A DNA stretch of 50,973 nucleotides from an uncultured Tessaracoccus sp. Lineage in GTDB: Bacteria > Actinomycetota > Actinomycetes > Propionibacteriales > Propionibacteriaceae. The stretch spans positions 1 to 50,973 of the forward strand of contig NZ_CAMYFI010000014.1 in NCBI RefSeq assembly GCF_947255005.1, in the 5' to 3' direction. Each line of letters opens with the position of its first letter. Position 1 is the first letter of the stretch. Shown here one piece after another: positions 30,929 through 40,095 of this stretch. The notes below the pieces were generated by a model. It was not told where the DNA came from. It did no database searches and saw only the letters and a program-made list of their open reading frames with translations. The translations under genes were made by a program, and so were the position numbers.

Positions 30929-32380
30929 ATGGCACTGCGCAACCGATTGGCCGAGGCGGGGTACACAGCAGATGGTGTGTTGGAACGCATCGGCGAGCTT
31001 GGCCAGGCCGGGCTCGGACGCAACATCACGGTTCCCGCATCCTGCGAGCTGGGCGATGTTAATGACCCGCTCGCCACGCTCATCAAGCTGTTCATCTTGC
31101 AGCAGGAAGTGCCACGCTCCGACGTCGCGTTCTTGAAAGGGGAGGCCGACCAGTACCTCGCCCAGCACGATGGGCTCGTGCGGGCCACGGTTGACGTCCG
31201 GCCATATGGTTCGCCCGACGATGGCGCTTCGGGCTGGGTTGTCTCCGACCTGACCCCCGGCCTTGACATGGTGACCACGCCCACCCGCCCCGACTACGTG
31301 CTGGGCGTCTCGCCGGCCTCCACCACGCTCGCGCAGATGACGATGCGCACCCCGGTTGAGCGTGCGCTCGATCTCGGCACCGGTTGCGGGGTGCAGTCGT
31401 TGCACCTCGCCCAGCACACGAAGAGTGTCGTCGCCACCGACGTCAACTCCAGAGCGCTCACCATGGCGCGCGAGAGCGCTGCGCTCACCGGGGTCGCCGT
31501 CGATATTCGGGAGGGGTCGTTGTTTTCGCCGGTGGAGGGGGAACGGTTCGATCTCATCGTCTCCAATCCGCCGTACGTGATGAGCCCGCCGTCGAGCGAT
31601 GATTCGACGCTCACCTACCGAGAGACGAACTTCACCGGTGACGGTCTGCTACAGGCCATCCTCCACGACGCTCCGGCGCACCTTGCTCCGGGCGGCAGTC
31701 TCCAACTGCTCACGAACTGGGCCATCCTGGACGGCCAGGCGTGGGATGAGCGCATCCGGTCACTGGTGACGCCGCTCAACCTCGATGTGTGGGTGATTGA
31801 GCGGGAGCGCCTCGACAAGTACAGCTACATCGAAATGTGGCTCACCGACGCCGGGCTCGCAGGCACGCCTCAGTGGCGGCAAGCCTATGAGCGGTGGCTC
31901 GAGTACTTCGCCGAACTGCGCATTGCGGAAGTGGGGATGGGTTGGATTCTCGTCACCGACGCGGGCAGGGCCACCCCGCACGTCCGCGTCGAATCGTGGC
32001 CTCATGCCGCGCAGCAACCCGTAGGTCCACTCTTCGCGCGGCATCGGGCCGCAGTCGACGCAGCCATCGCCCCCGACGAGCAACTTCTGGCCTCACGCCC
32101 CCGGCTGGTCGACGTGCGTCAGGAAACGGTGGGTGCTCCAGGTGCAGTAGACCCGGAGCACATCGTCTTCAGGCAGACCACCGGGCTGCTTCGAGGCATG
32201 ACGGCCGACACCGCGTTCGCCGCCGTGCTCGGGGCACTCGACGGCGAACTCACCGTGCAGCAGGTGCTGGGCGCGGTAGCGCAGATCCTGGAACTGGAGC
32301 CCTCGCAATTCACTGTGGACATGCTGGCCAAACTGCGTCAGGCGTTCGAAGAGCAGTACCTTGTTCTGGAAGGGAGCTGA
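30929..32380 (+). CDS. HemK-like N5-type methyltransferase with accessory domains
   Basis: A 483-residue protein. An N-terminal region of about 140 residues precedes a class I methyltransferase domain with DLGTGCGVQSLHLA (motif I) and SNPPYVMSP (motif IV, NPPY), as in enzymes acting on glutamine or nucleic-acid amino groups. About 200 C-terminal residues are extra. It matches a conserved actinobacterial family (DUF7059-type N-terminus, as I recall) found beside topA. Substrate unknown. The ATG has GAGGAAAGGG upstream. Confidence 0.82.
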   Translation: MALRNRLAEAGYTADGVLERIGELGQAGLGRNITVPASCELGDVNDPLATLIKLFILQQEVPRSDVAFLKGEADQYLAQHDGLVRATVDVRPYGSPDDGASGWVVSDLTPGLDMVTTPTRPDYVLGVSPASTTLAQMTMRTPVERALDLGTGCGVQSLHLAQHTKSVVATDVNSRALTMARESAALTGVAVDIREGSLFSPVEGERFDLIVSNPPYVMSPPSSDDSTLTYRETNFTGDGLLQAILHDAPAHLAPGGSLQLLTNWAILDGQAWDERIRSLVTPLNLDVWVIERERLDKYSYIEMWLTDAGLAGTPQWRQAYERWLEYFAELRIAEVGMGWILVTDAGRATPHVRVESWPHAAQQPVGPLFARHRAAVDAAIAPDEQLLASRPRLVDVRQETVGAPGAVDPEHIVFRQTTGLLRGMTADTAFAAVLGALDGELTVQQVLGAVAQILELEPSQFTVDMLAKLRQAFEEQYLVLEGS

Positions 32381-32449
32381 CGTACCACCCGGTGTTCCGC
32401 ACTTCGTCGGCTATGGTCTAGGAACCCAAACATTGAGCAGGAAGAATTC

Positions 32450-35059
32450 ATGACCCCACAGCGCCTCGTGATCGTTGAGTCACCCACCAAGGCCACCAAA
32501 ATCGCTGGTTTCCTCGGTAAGGAATACTCGGTCACCTCGAGTCGCGGCCACGTCCGCGACCTGCCCACCAGCGCGTCCGACGTGCCCGCGAAGTACAAGG
32601 GCGAGAAATGGGCGCGCACTGGCGTGAACGTGGATGACGACTTCACGCCCATCTATGTAGTGGGTGCCGACAAGAAAGCCACCATCAAGGAACTCAAGGC
32701 GAAACTGAAGGACGTCGACGAACTCCTGCTCGCCACCGATGGTGACCGCGAAGGCGAAGCGATCGCGTGGCACCTGCTCGAGGAACTGAAGCCGAAGATC
32801 CCCGTGAAGCGGATGGTGTTCCACGAGATCACCAAGCATGCCATCCAAGAGGCGGTGGAGCACCCACGTGAGCTCGATGTCCATCTCGTTGACGCGCAGG
32901 AGACCCGGCGCATTTTGGACCGCCTCTATGGCTACGAAGTTTCCCCGGTGCTGTGGAAGAAGGTGATGCCGAAGCTCTCCGCCGGGCGTGTGCAGTCGGT
33001 GGCAACCCGGCTGATCGTCGATAGGGAGCGCGAGCGCATCGCGTTCGTGCCCGCCGCATATTGGGATCTCGACCTCACGTTAGACGCCGGCGAGCACCGC
33101 GACCCGCGCACCTTCCCCGGCCGCCTCGTATCCGTAGGCGGGCAGAAGGTGGCCCAGGGCAGAGATTTCGATGCCGACGGCCAAACCAAAGACCCCTACG
33201 TCATGGTGCTCGACGAGCCCAGCGCCGCCAAGATTGCCGACGGCCTGCGCGACGCGGAGATCGTCGTGACCTCCGTCGAAGCGAAGCCCTACACCCGCCG
33301 GCCGTATGAGCCCTTCCGCACTACGACCCTGCAGCAGGAGGCTGGCCGTAAGCTGCAATTCACGTCGCAGCGCACGATGTCGGTGGCTCAAGACCTCTAC
33401 GAGCAGGGCTTCATCACCTATATGCGTACCGACTCGGTGACGCTCTCCAACCAAGCCATCAAGGCCGCGCGAGCCGCCGTCGCAGGGTTGTTTGGCGAGA
33501 AGTTCCTCTCCCCGAAGCCGCGAGTGTACGCGTCGAAGGTGAAGAACGCACAGGAAGCGCACGAGGCCATCCGTCCAGCCGGTGATGAGTTCGTACACCC
33601 CGACAAGGCCGGCCTGAACGGCGACCACTACCGCCTCTACCAGCTCATCTGGAGGCGCACGGTCGCCTCCCAGATGGCCGACGCGGTGGGTGAGCAGATG
33701 TCGCTATCCTTCCAAGCAGTCGTCGATGGCCAAGAACTGGAACTCGTCTCCTCTGGCCGCACCATCACGTTCCCCGGTTTCCTCAAGGCCTACGTCGTGA
33801 GTGTTGACGAGGGCGCCGCCGACGATCAGCAGTCGCGGTTGCCGGAACTGGCCAAGGGTGACACGCTCGCCGCCTACGCCGTCGCCCAATCGGGGCACCA
33901 GACGAAGCCCCCCGCGCGATATACCGAGCCGTCGCTTGTCGCGAAGCTCGAAGAGCTGGAGATCGGCCGCCCCTCCACGTACGCATCGATCATCCGCACC
34001 ATCACCGCACGCGACTATGTGTTCAAGAAGGGGTCGGCACTGGTGCCCACGTGGCTCGCCTTCGCGGTAACACGGTTGCTCGAGGAGCACTTCTCTAAGC
34101 TCATTGACTACGACTTCACCGCGCATCTGGAAGACCAGCTCGACGAGATCGCGTCGGGGCGTGCGAAACGTCTCGCCGTGTTGAACGACTTCTATTTCGG
34201 CCCTGAAGGCAAGACGGCGCAAGGCTTGCAGACCCTCGTCACGGAGTTGGGCGACATCGACGCCAAAGCCCTGTCGACCTTCCCACTCGGCGACTCTGGC
34301 ATCGACGTGCGTGTTGGGCGCTACGGCACCTACGTTGAAGCGGAGGGGGGTAAGAAACGAGCCAACGTGCCCGAAGACTTGCCTCCAGATCAGCTCACCG
34401 TCGAGGCAGCAGAGGAGCTGCTTAGCCAACCGCTCGACGAGCAGAGAGAGCTGGGCGTCGATGCGGCGACGGGGTTGACCATCGTCGCGAAGAACGGGCG
34501 CTTCGGTCCCTACGTCACCGAGCTGCTGCCTGAGGACGCACCGAAGTCGAAGAAGCCGCGCACCGGATCGCTGTTCAAGTCGATGTCGCTGGAGACGGTC
34601 ACGCTTGATCAAGCCCTCCAGCTACTCAGCTTGCCGCGCGTCGTCGGAACAACCCAGGACGGCACGGAGATCACGGCGCAAAACGGGCGCTATGGCCCGT
34701 ACCTGAAAAAAGGCACGGATTCTCGCTCGCTCACGAGTGAGGACGAGATCTTCAGCATCACCATGGAGCAAGCTGAGGCCATCTATGCGCAACCCAAACA
34801 GCGTGGCCGGGCCGCAGCTAAGCCTCCGCTGCTTGAGCTGGGTGAAGACCCAACCAATGGCAAACCCGTCGTGGTGAAAGACGGACGCTACGGCCCGTAT
34901 ATCACCGACGGGGAAACCAACGTGACTGTGCCGCGCGGGGAAGACCCTGCCACCCTCACCGCCTCCCGCGCTTTCGAGCTGCTGGCAGCCAAGCGCGCCA
35001 AGGGCCCGGCTCCCAAGCGCAAGACCACGAGGCGTAAGACGACGAAGAAGAAGTCCTGA
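32450..35059 (+). CDS. topA: DNA topoisomerase I
   Basis: An 869-residue type IA topoisomerase. The Toprim domain has VIVESPTKATKIAGFL and DGDREGEAIAWHL. The active-site tyrosine is Tyr324 in GFITYMRTDS. Actinobacterial C-terminal repeats follow (KNGRFGPYVTELL, QNGRYGPYLKKG, KDGRYGPYITDGETNV) instead of zinc fingers, and the protein ends in a Lys/Arg-rich tail. It relaxes negative supercoils. The ATG has CAGGAAGA upstream. The last base overlaps the next gene (TGATG), so topA, the CYTH-like gene and tmk form one operon. Confidence 0.97.
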   Translation: MTPQRLVIVESPTKATKIAGFLGKEYSVTSSRGHVRDLPTSASDVPAKYKGEKWARTGVNVDDDFTPIYVVGADKKATIKELKAKLKDVDELLLATDGDREGEAIAWHLLEELKPKIPVKRMVFHEITKHAIQEAVEHPRELDVHLVDAQETRRILDRLYGYEVSPVLWKKVMPKLSAGRVQSVATRLIVDRERERIAFVPAAYWDLDLTLDAGEHRDPRTFPGRLVSVGGQKVAQGRDFDADGQTKDPYVMVLDEPSAAKIADGLRDAEIVVTSVEAKPYTRRPYEPFRTTTLQQEAGRKLQFTSQRTMSVAQDLYEQGFITYMRTDSVTLSNQAIKAARAAVAGLFGEKFLSPKPRVYASKVKNAQEAHEAIRPAGDEFVHPDKAGLNGDHYRLYQLIWRRTVASQMADAVGEQMSLSFQAVVDGQELELVSSGRTITFPGFLKAYVVSVDEGAADDQQSRLPELAKGDTLAAYAVAQSGHQTKPPARYTEPSLVAKLEELEIGRPSTYASIIRTITARDYVFKKGSALVPTWLAFAVTRLLEEHFSKLIDYDFTAHLEDQLDEIASGRAKRLAVLNDFYFGPEGKTAQGLQTLVTELGDIDAKALSTFPLGDSGIDVRVGRYGTYVEAEGGKKRANVPEDLPPDQLTVEAAEELLSQPLDEQRELGVDAATGLTIVAKNGRFGPYVTELLPEDAPKSKKPRTGSLFKSMSLETVTLDQALQLLSLPRVVGTTQDGTEITAQNGRYGPYLKKGTDSRSLTSEDEIFSITMEQAEAIYAQPKQRGRAAAKPPLLELGEDPTNGKPVVVKDGRYGPYITDGETNVTVPRGEDPATLTASRAFELLAAKRAKGPAPKRKTTRRKTTKKKS

Positions 35060-36402
35060 TGGCCAAACAGAAGCCGCTGCGGTTCCAGGTGCCGGTTGAG
35101 GCCTCAGTGCCGCCGCTGGTGTCGAATTCGGCCGGGTTTACCCGCCTGCTCGCGCGCCCCGCGCAAGGCCATCGGATGGAAGTCACCGTCCTCGACTCCC
35201 ACGATGCTCGCCTGCTGCGCGCGAGCATCATCGTGGCGCGTCGTCGATGCAACGAGGAGCCGGGGGAGTGGTACGTGTCCGCGCCGGGCTGGCCAGGTCT
35301 TCCCGACGAGGCGAGCTATGCACTTGACGGCTCGGGAGAATTACCGCGCGAGTTGCGACGTCAACTGTCGTGGTTCGTGCGCCACGAACCGCTTACGGCC
35401 TTCGCCACGATGGTTTGCGACCGGCACGAGTACGTGTTACGCGGTGGTGATGACGATCTTGTCGACATCCGCGACGACACCATCCGTATCGTTCGCGACA
35501 ACATCGAACTGCCTGAGACTCGCGAGATCACGATGACTCCACGGGCCAAGCTCGCGGGCCAGCAGCGTGATTTCATCGTTTCCGCGCTCGAAGCGATCGA
35601 TGCGAGCCCCATGGGTGCCCCGCCCACACTTCAGCAGCGCATCGGCCCTCCCGCCACCGGGCTGACGAGCTTCCGGCCACCAGAAGGCATCGACTCGGAC
35701 ATGAATTTGGAAGAGTTCGTCTCCGAGGTGCTACTGAATCATCTGTACGAGCTCGTTATCGCGGAATTGAAGCAGGAGCCGGAGGAGGAGCGCGTCGAGA
35801 TCGACAAGCTCTCGCATGACCTTCGGGGGCTCGCCCCGGTGCTTGAACCGGCGTGGCGCGATGAGCTTGAAACTGACCTGCGGACGCTTGCCTCGTCGCA
35901 TCCCGGCAGCCGAGACGATCTCCTTCTAGGCGTCATTGACGCGCTCGTCGGGGCTGTGCGTGCGCCGAAGCTTGGCAATATGTCGACGGAGAGTGCCCGC
36001 GTGGCGCTCAATAGCCGCATGGAGCATGCGCTCATGATCCTCTTCGATCGGTGCCGAGCGCTCGAACTGGATGGTCCCGACGAAGCATGGGGTGCCGCGC
36101 TGCGGTCGGCCTTGCAGCTCCAAGCGACGAACCGCCTGCTCGAACCCCTGTTTGGTAAACCCGCGCGCAAGCTTGATCGTGAACTCGGCGAAGTGATCGA
36201 CCTCCTGCGCTCATCGGTGAGCCCGCCCGACGGCATTGAGGTCGCTGGCCTGTCTCCGGAGGAAGCCTTCCAACTCGGACGAGACGTGGAGCACGCGCAG
36301 TGGAATGTGGTACGGGCTCGTCGAACCCTGATCGATACGTGGCCCGAGCATGTCGCAAAGGGCAGAAAAGCATTGAAGAAGATGCGAAAGAAGTTGCGGT
36401 GA
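35059..36402 (+). CDS. Conserved hypothetical with CYTH-like N-terminal half
   Basis: A 447-residue protein, family not certain. The first 150 residues resemble a CYTH triphosphate-tunnel domain in layout: VTVLDSHDARLLRASIIVARRR, GEWYVSAPGWPG, LSWFVRHEPLTAFATMVCDRHEY. The rest is helical with several charged helices and could be a distant CHAD-like domain, but the histidines expected of CHAD are not evident. It ends in a basic tail (KGRKALKKMRKKLR). It lies between topA and tmk with overlaps of one and four bases. Confidence 0.6.
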   Translation: MAKQKPLRFQVPVEASVPPLVSNSAGFTRLLARPAQGHRMEVTVLDSHDARLLRASIIVARRRCNEEPGEWYVSAPGWPGLPDEASYALDGSGELPRELRRQLSWFVRHEPLTAFATMVCDRHEYVLRGGDDDLVDIRDDTIRIVRDNIELPETREITMTPRAKLAGQQRDFIVSALEAIDASPMGAPPTLQQRIGPPATGLTSFRPPEGIDSDMNLEEFVSEVLLNHLYELVIAELKQEPEEERVEIDKLSHDLRGLAPVLEPAWRDELETDLRTLASSHPGSRDDLLLGVIDALVGAVRAPKLGNMSTESARVALNSRMEHALMILFDRCRALELDGPDEAWGAALRSALQLQATNRLLEPLFGKPARKLDRELGEVIDLLRSSVSPPDGIEVAGLSPEEAFQLGRDVEHAQWNVVRARRTLIDTWPEHVAKGRKALKKMRKKLR

Positions 36403-37019
36403 CAGGCATCTTCATTGCATTCGAGGGCGGAGACAGCGTCGGCAAATCCACCCAGGTCGAGTACCTCGCTGCGCACCTGGCTAGCCTCGACGTAGAAAGA
36501 GTGGTGACGCGCCAACCGGGGGGCACGCAACTGGGCGCCACCCTCCGACGCCTGCTGCTCGACCCGGCGACAGGCGACGTCGATGCCAGGGCAGAAGCAC
36601 TCACCTACGCCGCCGACAAGGCCCAGCACGTGCACGAACTCATCGCCCCCGCACTGGCGAGTGGGAAGGTGGTTATCACCGACCGTTACGTCGATTCCAT
36701 GATCGCCTACCAGGGCGCTGGCAGGGCGCTGAACCTTGACGACGTGTCGCGCATCGCATGGTGGGCAGTCGGGGGGCTGCGCCCGCACCTGACGATTCTT
36801 CTCGACGTCGACCCCGCCGACGCGGTACACCGCATTGCGACGAAGGATCGGCTCGAGGACGCCGGCGCAGAGTTCCACCGGCGCGCACGGCAGCACTTCC
36901 TCGACCTCGCCGCCCAGCGCCCCGACGAGTATCTCGTCCTGCACGCGCGAGCCCCTCGGGACGAGATTGCCAAACGCGTGGCGGATGCCGTCGATGGGTT
37001 GCTCGCTCGACGAAGCTGA
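36399..37019 (+). CDS. tmk: Thymidylate kinase
   Basis: A 206-residue dTMP kinase. The P-loop is FEGGDSVGKSTQ (GxxxxGKS), TRQPGGTQLG is the substrate segment, and TDRYVDSMIAYQGAGR is the DRY motif; the lid is short. It makes dTDP. The GTG start overlaps the preceding stop by four bases (GTGA). Upstream of holB, which has its own promoter. Confidence 0.94.
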   Translation: MTGIFIAFEGGDSVGKSTQVEYLAAHLASLDVERVVTRQPGGTQLGATLRRLLLDPATGDVDARAEALTYAADKAQHVHELIAPALASGKVVITDRYVDSMIAYQGAGRALNLDDVSRIAWWAVGGLRPHLTILLDVDPADAVHRIATKDRLEDAGAEFHRRARQHFLDLAAQRPDEYLVLHARAPRDEIAKRVADAVDGLLARRS

Positions 37020-37020
37020 A

Positions 37021-37043
37021 TTGTCAGTGCGGCGTGGCAGGAT
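37021..37043 (+). promoter_or_regulatory. RecA-NDp/PafBC-like promoter of holB
   Basis: TTGTCAGTG (37021-37029) starts one base after the tmk stop, followed by eight bases and CAGGAT (37038-37043). The spacing is as in the dnaX and deoA promoters; only the first -10 base deviates from TANNNT. The holB ATG follows seven bases later. Confidence 0.6.
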
Positions 37044-37050
37044 GTGAGAC

Positions 37051-38193
37051 ATGGCGGACGTCTACGGCGAGTTGATTGGGCAGGAACGCGTGGTTGCGAC
37101 GTTGCGTCGCGCCGTCTCCGGTGCTCGGCACGCCATGACGCACGCCTGGCTGTTCGTCGGCCCTCCTGGTAGCGGCAGGTCGAATGCTGCCAAGGCTTTC
37201 GCTGCGGCACTGCAGTGCCCGCGTGGGGGCTGCGGGGCGTGTGAGGAGTGCCGCACGGCACTCAGTGGCGCCCATCCCGACGTCACGCTGGTGCGCACCG
37301 AACAGCTCTCCATCGGTGTGAAGGAGACGCGCGAGATGGTGTTTCGCGCCAACGTGGCACCGGTGAAGGGGCGCTACCAGATCGTCGTGGTGGAAGACGC
37401 CGATCGCGTCACCGAGCGCGCCGCCGATGCCCTGCTCAAGGGGCTCGAAGAGCCCGCCCCGCGCACGGTGTGGCTACTGTGCGCGCCCAGCCCTGACGAC
37501 GTCATCATCACCATCCGCTCACGGTGCCGCACCGTCAAGCTCGCCACGCCTTCCGACGAAGCTGTCGCGCAGCTGCTGGTGGAGCGCGACGGCATCGACC
37601 CAGCGCTGGCTGCCCACGCCGCACGCGCGGCGCAGGGGCACGTCGGGAGGGCTCGTGGGCTCGCCCGGTCTGAAGACGCGCGCATCCGTCGGCACGAGGT
37701 GCTCACCATCCCAGCCAAACTGGGTTGTGTCACCGACTGTCTGGTGGCGGCTGAAAACCTCGTGGCGAATGCGACGGCAGATGCCGAAGAAATATGCGCG
37801 CCGCTCGACGAGAAAGAGGTGGCGGCACTGAAGGAATCGCTGGGCTTGGGAGGTAGGGGCACGCGCAAACCGCGGAATGCGCAGGCCGCACTGCGAGAGT
37901 TGGAAGATGAGCACAAGACTCGCCGCAAGCGCATTGTCCGGGATTCCCTCGACCGCGTACTTACCGAGTTCACTGCGCTGTATCGCGATGTACTTGCGGT
38001 GCAAACCAACGCCAAAGCGCCGCTGGTTAATGCCGACATCGCCGACATTGTCGAGCAGCTCGCCCGGCGTTCTTCCGCTGAGCGCACCGTGCGTGTGCTG
38101 GATCACATTCTGGCAACGCGCACCCGGCTGGAGGGTAACGTCGCACCCCAACTCGCATTCGAAGCGCTGTTGGTGGGTATCCTTCGAAGCTAG
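37051..38193 (+). CDS. holB: DNA polymerase III subunit delta'
   Basis: A 380-residue clamp-loader subunit. The AAA+ core has HAWLFVGPPGSGRSNAAKAF, where the Walker A lysine is replaced by arginine as expected for a non-hydrolysing delta' subunit. A zinc module is in PRGGCGACEECRTAL, followed by VVVEDADRVTERAADALLKG and TIRSRCRTV with the SRC arginine finger. It works with DnaX, whose gene is also in this window. Predicted leaderless from ATG 37051. Confidence 0.93.
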   Translation: MADVYGELIGQERVVATLRRAVSGARHAMTHAWLFVGPPGSGRSNAAKAFAAALQCPRGGCGACEECRTALSGAHPDVTLVRTEQLSIGVKETREMVFRANVAPVKGRYQIVVVEDADRVTERAADALLKGLEEPAPRTVWLLCAPSPDDVIITIRSRCRTVKLATPSDEAVAQLLVERDGIDPALAAHAARAAQGHVGRARGLARSEDARIRRHEVLTIPAKLGCVTDCLVAAENLVANATADAEEICAPLDEKEVAALKESLGLGGRGTRKPRNAQAALRELEDEHKTRRKRIVRDSLDRVLTEFTALYRDVLAVQTNAKAPLVNADIADIVEQLARRSSAERTVRVLDHILATRTRLEGNVAPQLAFEALLVGILRS

Positions 38194-38281
38194 GTTGTGG
38201 GGCGCGTGTCTGGTTCCGTAACTCGCCGTTTGGCTGAAACAATGGGCGGGAAGAACATCTACGCAACGAGCGAGGTCAGCA

Positions 38282-40069
38282 ATGTCGACCAACAACTCCA
38301 ACGACTGGGTTCGGGAGGGCACCCCCCGTGAGGATTGGGATGCCGATACCGACTACGGCGTCGAAGTCGACCCTGCGGAATGGGACGACTACGCACAGGA
38401 GCAGGCTGTGCCTGTGCGTACACCGGAGGCCGCACGCGAATATGTGCCGCCCATGCGACGGGCACAACACTCCGAGCCTGAAGAGGAAGAGTCGGTCGAG
38501 CAGACGCAGGTAGTAGCTGAGGAGGTGCCCGACGCCGTGGAGCCCGACGCCGGGATATCTGCCGTCGACGAAGCACCCACTACCGAGCCGGCGCCTGCGG
38601 CGTTTCCTACTCATGCGGTGACGCCCGATGTTGAGGCCGGCGATGTGCAGCAGACTGCTGCTTCAGCCGCGCATGAGGATGAGCGACTGGCCGAAGAGCA
38701 GCCGGTTACCGACAATCCGGTTGAGGAAAGCTCGGCCGACGAAAGCCTGGCCGAGGAGAATCTGGCTCAGGAACGTCTGGTTGACGAAAGCTCGGTTAAG
38801 GAGCAGCCGACGGATCACTATCCCGCTGAGGAACGCATGGCTGACGAAAGCCCGGTCGAGGACCATCCGGTTGAGGAAATTCAGGGTGAGCAGTCCTCGG
38901 AGAGCACTTCCCCCGTCGATGAATTCTACGGTAGCTACGAGACTGCCGACGACGAACACACTCCGGTGCGCCCTCGCCCGATCGTGCCGGAAGTAGCTGC
39001 CGAGCAGCCTGAGAGCATCACCGATGCTGCTGTTGAGCCTCGCACCGAGGACGACCCCGAATCCACGGCTGTGCACAGTGCGGTTGATCGCAATGAGATC
39101 GGGCGCGAGCCCGAGACGCAGCCGGAGGAGCGGATACAGCCCGAAGTGGCGGAGCCCCAGCCCGAGGCGGAGCAGTCCCCCGATGCGACACCTCAACACG
39201 AGGCCGAGACACAGCCGGAGGCTGAACCCCAGCCAGAGCCGGAGCCTCGTGATGAACGCGTTGAGGGTGAAGCCGCTGCGGCAGGCGCGCCGCTGGCAGC
39301 AGATGCCGTGGCGGCTGGCCCTGGCGACGGAGCCAAGCATGGCGATGGTCAGTACGCATCGCTCTACCGCGAAGAACACCAGAAAGTAGAGCCCGAGCCT
39401 GCCGCTGAACAAGAGCTCGAGGCCGAAACAACGCAGGCTTTCGCCCCAGCGGTGGATCACAACACGCAAGTTATTGACGACGAGCGCCTTGCCGCCGAGG
39501 AAGCCGAGGAGCGTGAGCGCCAGGCCCGGCTTCAGGAGCAGCGGGATGCGCGCGATGCCCGTCTCGGCGTCGTGCCCAGCTCGCAGGATTCCGGGGTGCG
39601 CGTCGTCACCAGGCCGGTGAAGCGCCAGGCCGACAAGTTCTTTGGCGCGTTTTCGCTCTTCGTGCTGCGCGGAGTGCTTGCAGCGATTATCGGCGTGCTG
39701 GCGTACCAGGTGCTCCAAAACGTCGCTCGCACAGAGGAGTTCCTCGCCGGAACCGTCGTGCCCGAGCCGCGACTCGTCGCATGGGTCCTTGGCTACAGCC
39801 TGGCTGTGCTGGCTGCGTTCCTGCTCATCGGTTTGGGTGCACGCTTCGTCAGCGTGCTGCTCGTGCTCATCTCGGGAGCGTCACTGGCGCTGTTCCGGTG
39901 GGGTGCGTTCAGCATCTTCACGGAGGGCAGTGAGGGCTTCCTCGGCGACCGCACGCTGCTGACGCTGGCTGCCGCGCTCGTCATCGTCGCCTTCGGTGCC
40001 GGACGCTGGTCGATTGACGGCGCCATCTATGCCGCGAGGCAGAAGTCGAAGGAAACGATCGACGAATAA
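38282..40069 (+). CDS. Acidic repeat-rich protein with C-terminal membrane domain
   Basis: A 595-residue protein with two parts. Residues 1 to about 440 are disordered-looking and strongly acidic, rich in Glu, Pro, Ala and Gln. They contain degenerate repeats of the type ADESLAEE, AQERLVDES, AEERMADESPVED, and a second tract EPQPEAEQSP/EAETQPEAEPQPEPEP. Residues from about 460 form four membrane helices (FSLFVLRGVLAAIIGVLAYQ; VAWVLGYSLAVLAAFLLIGLG; FVSVLLVLISGASLALF; LLTLAAALVIVAFGAG), similar in layout to DoxX-like domains. The acidic part should lie in the cytoplasm. No function known. Confidence 0.75.
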   Translation: MSTNNSNDWVREGTPREDWDADTDYGVEVDPAEWDDYAQEQAVPVRTPEAAREYVPPMRRAQHSEPEEEESVEQTQVVAEEVPDAVEPDAGISAVDEAPTTEPAPAAFPTHAVTPDVEAGDVQQTAASAAHEDERLAEEQPVTDNPVEESSADESLAEENLAQERLVDESSVKEQPTDHYPAEERMADESPVEDHPVEEIQGEQSSESTSPVDEFYGSYETADDEHTPVRPRPIVPEVAAEQPESITDAAVEPRTEDDPESTAVHSAVDRNEIGREPETQPEERIQPEVAEPQPEAEQSPDATPQHEAETQPEAEPQPEPEPRDERVEGEAAAAGAPLAADAVAAGPGDGAKHGDGQYASLYREEHQKVEPEPAAEQELEAETTQAFAPAVDHNTQVIDDERLAAEEAEERERQARLQEQRDARDARLGVVPSSQDSGVRVVTRPVKRQADKFFGAFSLFVLRGVLAAIIGVLAYQVLQNVARTEEFLAGTVVPEPRLVAWVLGYSLAVLAAFLLIGLGARFVSVLLVLISGASLALFRWGAFSIFTEGSEGFLGDRTLLTLAAALVIVAFGAGRWSIDGAIYAARQKSKETIDE

Positions 40070-40095
40070 TTGCATCAGCCCTATAGGCTTTCCGT

